A stretch of 64,000 nucleotides of DNA from positions 27,149,929 to 27,213,928 of the forward strand of contig OZ024900.1 of the NCBI GenBank assembly GCA_964017195.1, written 5' to 3'. This document shows, one piece after another, positions 59,653 through 64,000 of this stretch. The notes below the pieces were generated by a model, which worked only from the letters and a program-made list of their open reading frames with translations, made no database searches and was not told where the DNA came from. The stretch is from Siderastrea radians (Eukaryota > Cnidaria > Anthozoa > Scleractinia > Rhizangiidae). Both the position numbers and the translations under genes were made by a program. Position 1 is the first letter of the stretch; the number at the start of each line of letters is the position of its first letter.

Positions 59653-62600
59653 TAGTTCTTAGCACGTATAGTTTAGAATGCATGGAATATAATAGTTTCC
59701 GCATGTTTTCATTTGAGGTCATGCTTTCATTACAAACCGAACAGACTAGACATACTTTTATCCAAATGGTGGAAACAGATGTGATTAATCACTGCGTTAG
59801 TTAAACAAGTGACAAAATCTCATTTTCACAAGCTTTTAATTAGAAATCGTCTTAAAGCGATTTATAAGAAATTAAGTCGCAATCACTCCAAAGAAGCAAG
59901 AAAGCGTAACTTGCTTTAAGCGAAGCGTTTACCAAAGCTGTTGCTAACTGAATCGTGAGTGCCCGACCGCGGCATGTGCATACGTCACACGTCTATCTGA
60001 CCTTGTCGGCGCACCTGGGGGGCGCGGATACACGGCTCGCGCTTCACTGGCTTGTGATTTTAATAAGATTATCCAACAACTCTAAACCACCTAATACTAG
60101 CGTCACTGTTGTTATAGGAGGCTGTGTGGTTTTCAGTTTTCCTGTGCCCTTTAAAGTCGATAGGAATACACACATTACAGGAGAATGAAAGGTACGACTC
60201 GCCGTTTTATGTAACCTCGCTCCAAACAGATATCTTATAGCATCCCAACAAACTCGAGTAACACTCGCCCCGGCTCCTACATCGTAATTGTCTCAAAGCA
60301 CCGTTGGTTTTTGCAAAGGTATGTTTGTCTTTAAAAGCAGACGATTGTTTTATTTTGTTGAATTGTAGCGGTGGAGGTGAGGTAATGTAATGTAAGTGAA
60401 CTGACTCAGCGCTGCTTCACTGTTGTTGTGCGGTTGAGCTGGGGTGAAGTGGTCAATTAACTTTTGGTTTCACCGAGGGTTTTCACTTCACTTTTGGTAA
60501 CAAATATATTTATCAAATCCAGAAAGAATCTTAAGAATATAGCATGTTTATTTTGTGACACAGGAACAAACTTGTTTCTAGAGCGGTTTACTCAGTATAT
60601 GCTGGGTAATTCGAATCCCCCTCATTAAAATAATTCCCTTGGCATTTATTTAAAAGCTTTCAATGGTTTTAATGTTCTTTAGACTTTAAATAATCTAAGG
60701 ACAATACAAAAATTACTGTAACTATTACACTAGCTGGTTTCTGAAGGAATCATACGACTGCTAATGCGCGAGAGGTAGAGGCAACGAACATTTTTCGCGA
60801 CTACATTACAGCTTAATTGTCTTAAGTGCATATTCATGAATGTTCTAGCTGGTGATGGATCGAGGTCAGTAAATATATCATTACACGAGGGAAACCAGTG
60901 CTGTCAAAACCAAAAGTACTTGTAAGAGTTCTTTTTCATTAAAACAGGCCAAATAAATCGACTATAATTGCTGGTAATCTCAAAATGTACTTCCTAGACA
61001 AACACACTGTATCCAGGTAATGTTCAAAATTGTTCGCTCATTAATAATGCAGTCTAATCATGCAGTAAGCTGGTTTATTTAGCATACGGTGTAGCAACAA
61101 CTAGCCACTTAAACTCATACTATTTTTTGAGAAAGTTCATGGGAACTTCTTAGTGTAAGTCAGTACATATGCATGTCAGTTCAGGATACGTCAGAACTTA
61201 AAGGAGCTCTGTAGGTAAAGCATTTAGAAATTCATTTACATGTGTTAAATTGAGGGGCGGACAGCAAGAACTCATTTTAGAAAATTAAGTCGACTTCTGC
61301 AATAGGAGTTGGACAAAAAAATCTTAATGACGTAAAAGATGCTCTTATTAAACTGTTTGTTTTTCTCTGCGTGAATCTTGAGTTTACTCTAGAAACCTCT
61401 CCTACGCTAAAAATATCACGAACGGGCATTTGTTTGTTTCTGGTGGTTTCTGGAAGGACCGTGATAAAAAGCACGAATAAAAAGCTATCATTCTCCCGTC
61501 TTATTTATGTAATCAACATTTATGTTAAAAATGCCCTTTTCGCTTGCAATTCGAGCTGATTGTTCGAAACTAACCCTTAGATTTATTTTTGGAACTCGCC
61601 CTTGTAAGTAAACAACTGCACTTTGTAGCTATTGTTGAGCGGAACTTGCAGCAACCTATTAAAATTAAAATTAGATCAGATTAGCGCGTCATCAAGTGTT
61701 CCTTTTTAAGTTTGAATAACATTACTTTCCTCACATCCGGTGCAAAAAACATCACGCGAGGACAAAATCGCCTAGTACAGCAAAGCTACTTGCTTTAACA
61801 AGCATGCGGCGCTAGCCGCCAACACCCACTGATATTATGGTCGTTCGATTGCCAACGATATTTCGGTAAACTAACCCGAAGTCATTTTATCAGTGTTCTG
61901 TTTTGTTTAAAAATATATCCCCAGGCTATCCAATGACTTTGCAATTAGCTAGAACGGGTCTGTCCATTCCATTAAAATGGCTACGATGTTACTCTCTCTT
62001 CAACTTGTAAGCAATAAAGTTGCAGTGCAATTTCACTATCACCGATGTTGAGCTATTATAGACGTGTTTTGATACAGTTTCGGTCGGCATATCATTTGAT
62101 CAGTGGAACAGATAATTCCTTTAACTGTAGGTATTCAAAATATTCCTGTTTTGATAACCTTAGCAATTTGTGCCTTCTGATATCTATGAAGAGGTTACAA
62201 ATTTCTTGACATACACTTGGATCGCATCACGTTTTATTAAGAGTCGAGTCCCCATAAGGCATACTAAAGCTGCAATCACGAACAGTTCATGACATGTGAA
62301 ACACATAAGTGATAGCTTGCGGCATGCAATGTTTCATTTTTTACAGGAATGATTTTATCGCAGTTGCGAAATGGACGTTAAAGAAAACTTCAAACGTAAA
62401 CAACAAATCAAATAGTGATCCTGGTCGAAAAAAGCGTCTTTTAAGAGATTAATTTAATTTCTGTAATACAGAATCAAAACAATATTAATTGTTTTAATGC
62501 AATGAATATTATTCACCTCTCTAAAATATGAATAAACTTTTAAGGCGTGCATTTGATAGGAATCAATCATACTCGTCCTTTGTAATCTTGTACCAGTTAT

Positions 62601-63149
62601 CATAGGTAGTGAATGCACAGAGAACAGTAAGCAGTACGATCAACAGGACATGTGAAGTGGAGGACTAGACTTGTCATCTTTCTTCAACAGCAAACTACTA
62701 AGATTGTCATACTAATTTAAGTGAGCTTAGTTTTGGTACAGTGATTGATAGTGTGACGGACACGGACACAGGACATTCATAATTAGCTAAATATTTGACA
62801 ATTAATGTACAGAAACTAAAAATACATTTTTACAGTTTTTAAACTTCTTCAGAAGTGATGTTTGAATCAAATTTTGTGGTGAGTTTCAGTCAACGAAAAA
62901 TTCTTCAAGTGAGAATTCGGTGAGTTACTTTTTCTATGCGAAATGTTTTTACTGATTAAGATATCTTGACCCAGTTACCGTGACTATTATAACTTCTATA
63001 AATGATATATCTTTAGCGCTCCAGCGCACGACAACATAAAGCACCTATAAACCTCGTGTGGTTATACTGAAATATTCCCAGTGTATAGCAAAGTATAGTT
63101 CTTCTTGATCTGTTGAAAATACTGGTGCATTTTGGGGTTTACGTCAGCA
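59653..63149. other. 3.5-kb stretch without supported gene
   Basis: AT-rich, no domain-bearing open frame, no TIR pair recognised. A GC-richer island near 59950-60060 with a possible donor (CAAAG/GTATGT, about 60319) could be a promoter/5' UTR exon of a gene to the right, but this is speculative. Confidence 0.35.
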
Positions 63150-63539
63150 TTAAAGGGGCTATGTCACGAGGATTTTGGTATTTTAGATCAGTTGTGTGCT
63201 AAAATCATAACCTAGTACCTTTACTCATACACGAAATGCTCCTGTAAAACTATGAGGAAGATCTCAATTGAATTTTATCAGGGAGAGCTAACCATAACAA
63301 TTTTTTGGTGATTTTTGAGAACATAGCACCAAAACTTGAAAAAATTGGCCCAATTTTTTCAAGTTTCAATCCATTTCCATCCTTGCCATCAGTACCAACA
63401 GTCGACAGGAAACAAATTCAGTGCCGTAAGATAGTTTCTAGTAACAAAGCTAGACCATTATTTTTGGAATTCAATTGATGCCAAGACACTTTTTAGCTTT
63501 TTGAAAAGATACTAAAATAGCGTGACATAGCCCCTTTAA
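63150..63539. mobile_element. 390-bp MITE with TTAAAGGGGCTATGTCACG ends
   Basis: Perfect inverted ends TTAAAGGGGCTATGTCACG, TTAA at both extremes. An internal inverted pair (AACTTGAAAAAATTGG and CCAATTTTTTCAAGTT) forms a strong hairpin at 63335-63368. Non-coding; TTAA target as in Kolobok/piggyBac-type families. Confidence 0.85.
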
Positions 63540-64000
63540 GGATAAAAGCAAGTCCGTTGATTGAAGCACTCCAACAACAGCAGAAACCAGATGTGTGCGC
63601 GAATCAGATTATCGGTGACTGAGTTATCTCTGAAACGTTTAGCACTACGTCTGCTGAAGTTAAATCTGTTTACCAAATGGTCACAAATCCTAGCCAGTTG
63701 CATAACAAATCTTAATCAAACGTCATTTTTTCAGTCAACCGTATTTTTACACGACGAGAGAAGTCTTTGCCGGACCACAGGGGCTCCCCATGTCCTATTC
63801 AAGGGGAGTGGTTTGAAAAGAGGCATTCAAATTATTCGGCCTTTGTCTGCCCCCTATACAGGGCTGTATATCAGTGAACAGTAAGTTTGAAGTATTCCAT
63901 AAATCAGTTTGACGAAAATGTTCTGCAAGTGAAGTAGGTCGGGCCGGTTGTTTGTCCAAGTGGGTCAGTATGTAAAGTAGAGATATCGCTTTTTTTTTAG
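63540..64000. other. Right edge, possible exon not assigned
   Basis: 63727-63882 is bounded by TTTTTCAG and ACA/GTAAGT and is open in more than one frame, so it could be an exon, but none of the translations is recognisable. Confidence 0.25.

Noticed and set aside
63561..63884. 107-residue open frame at the right edge
   Set aside because: Bounded by plausible splice sites in its second half but no recognisable protein in any frame; the upstream part overlaps intron-like sequence.

Overview
This is nuclear DNA from an animal, most likely an anthozoan cnidarian and probably a stony coral. The evidence is spliced genes with GT-AG introns, metazoan housekeeping proteins, AT-rich non-coding sequence, tRNA-derived SINEs and a dense layer of TIR transposons, MITEs and a Penelope-like element. 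Several proteins belong to families I know mainly as lineage-specific expansions in cnidarians. There are no bacterial operons, rRNA genes or CRISPR arrays.

Left part (1-20 kb): the intact host genes. The 5' part of VPS39 (minus strand, running off the left edge) is head-to-head with eIF1 (plus strand, 3 exons), about 480 bp apart, which suggests a shared bidirectional promoter. LRRC47 (plus strand, 4 coding exons, 11.4-19.3 kb) follows. Introns and spacers hold MITEs, SINEs, a degenerate GGATCCT repeat and a nested transposon pair.

Middle part (20-40 kb): a granulin-like cysteine-rich gene (23.3-26.1 kb) with a frameshifting 4-bp duplication is interrupted by Penelope-like debris and ends in a (TA)n tract. 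Right beside that tract starts a possible 9.4-kb TIR-bounded element. It contains a spliced DD34E (IS630/Tc1-like) transposase reading in from the left end and a broken SHOCT-domain gene reading in from the right end. Nested between them are a near-perfect hairpin element with a 9-bp target duplication, a 2.3-kb element with long TIRs, and a cluster of small MITEs. At 36.3-39.5 kb lies an intact 957-residue gene from an uncharacterised family that resembles an RNase-H-fold transposase with a C2H2 finger.

Right part (41-64 kb): a three-unit tandem duplication (41.6-54.0 kb). Units A and C are near identical and carry a small two-exon gene broken in different places in the two copies; unit B is diverged and deleted. 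At 57.8-59.7 kb a TTAA-flanked TIR element holds two divergent broken genes, one for a P2X7-type zinc-binding domain and one for a THAP domain. A second TTAA MITE lies at 63.15-63.54 kb. The rest of the right end shows no gene I can support.
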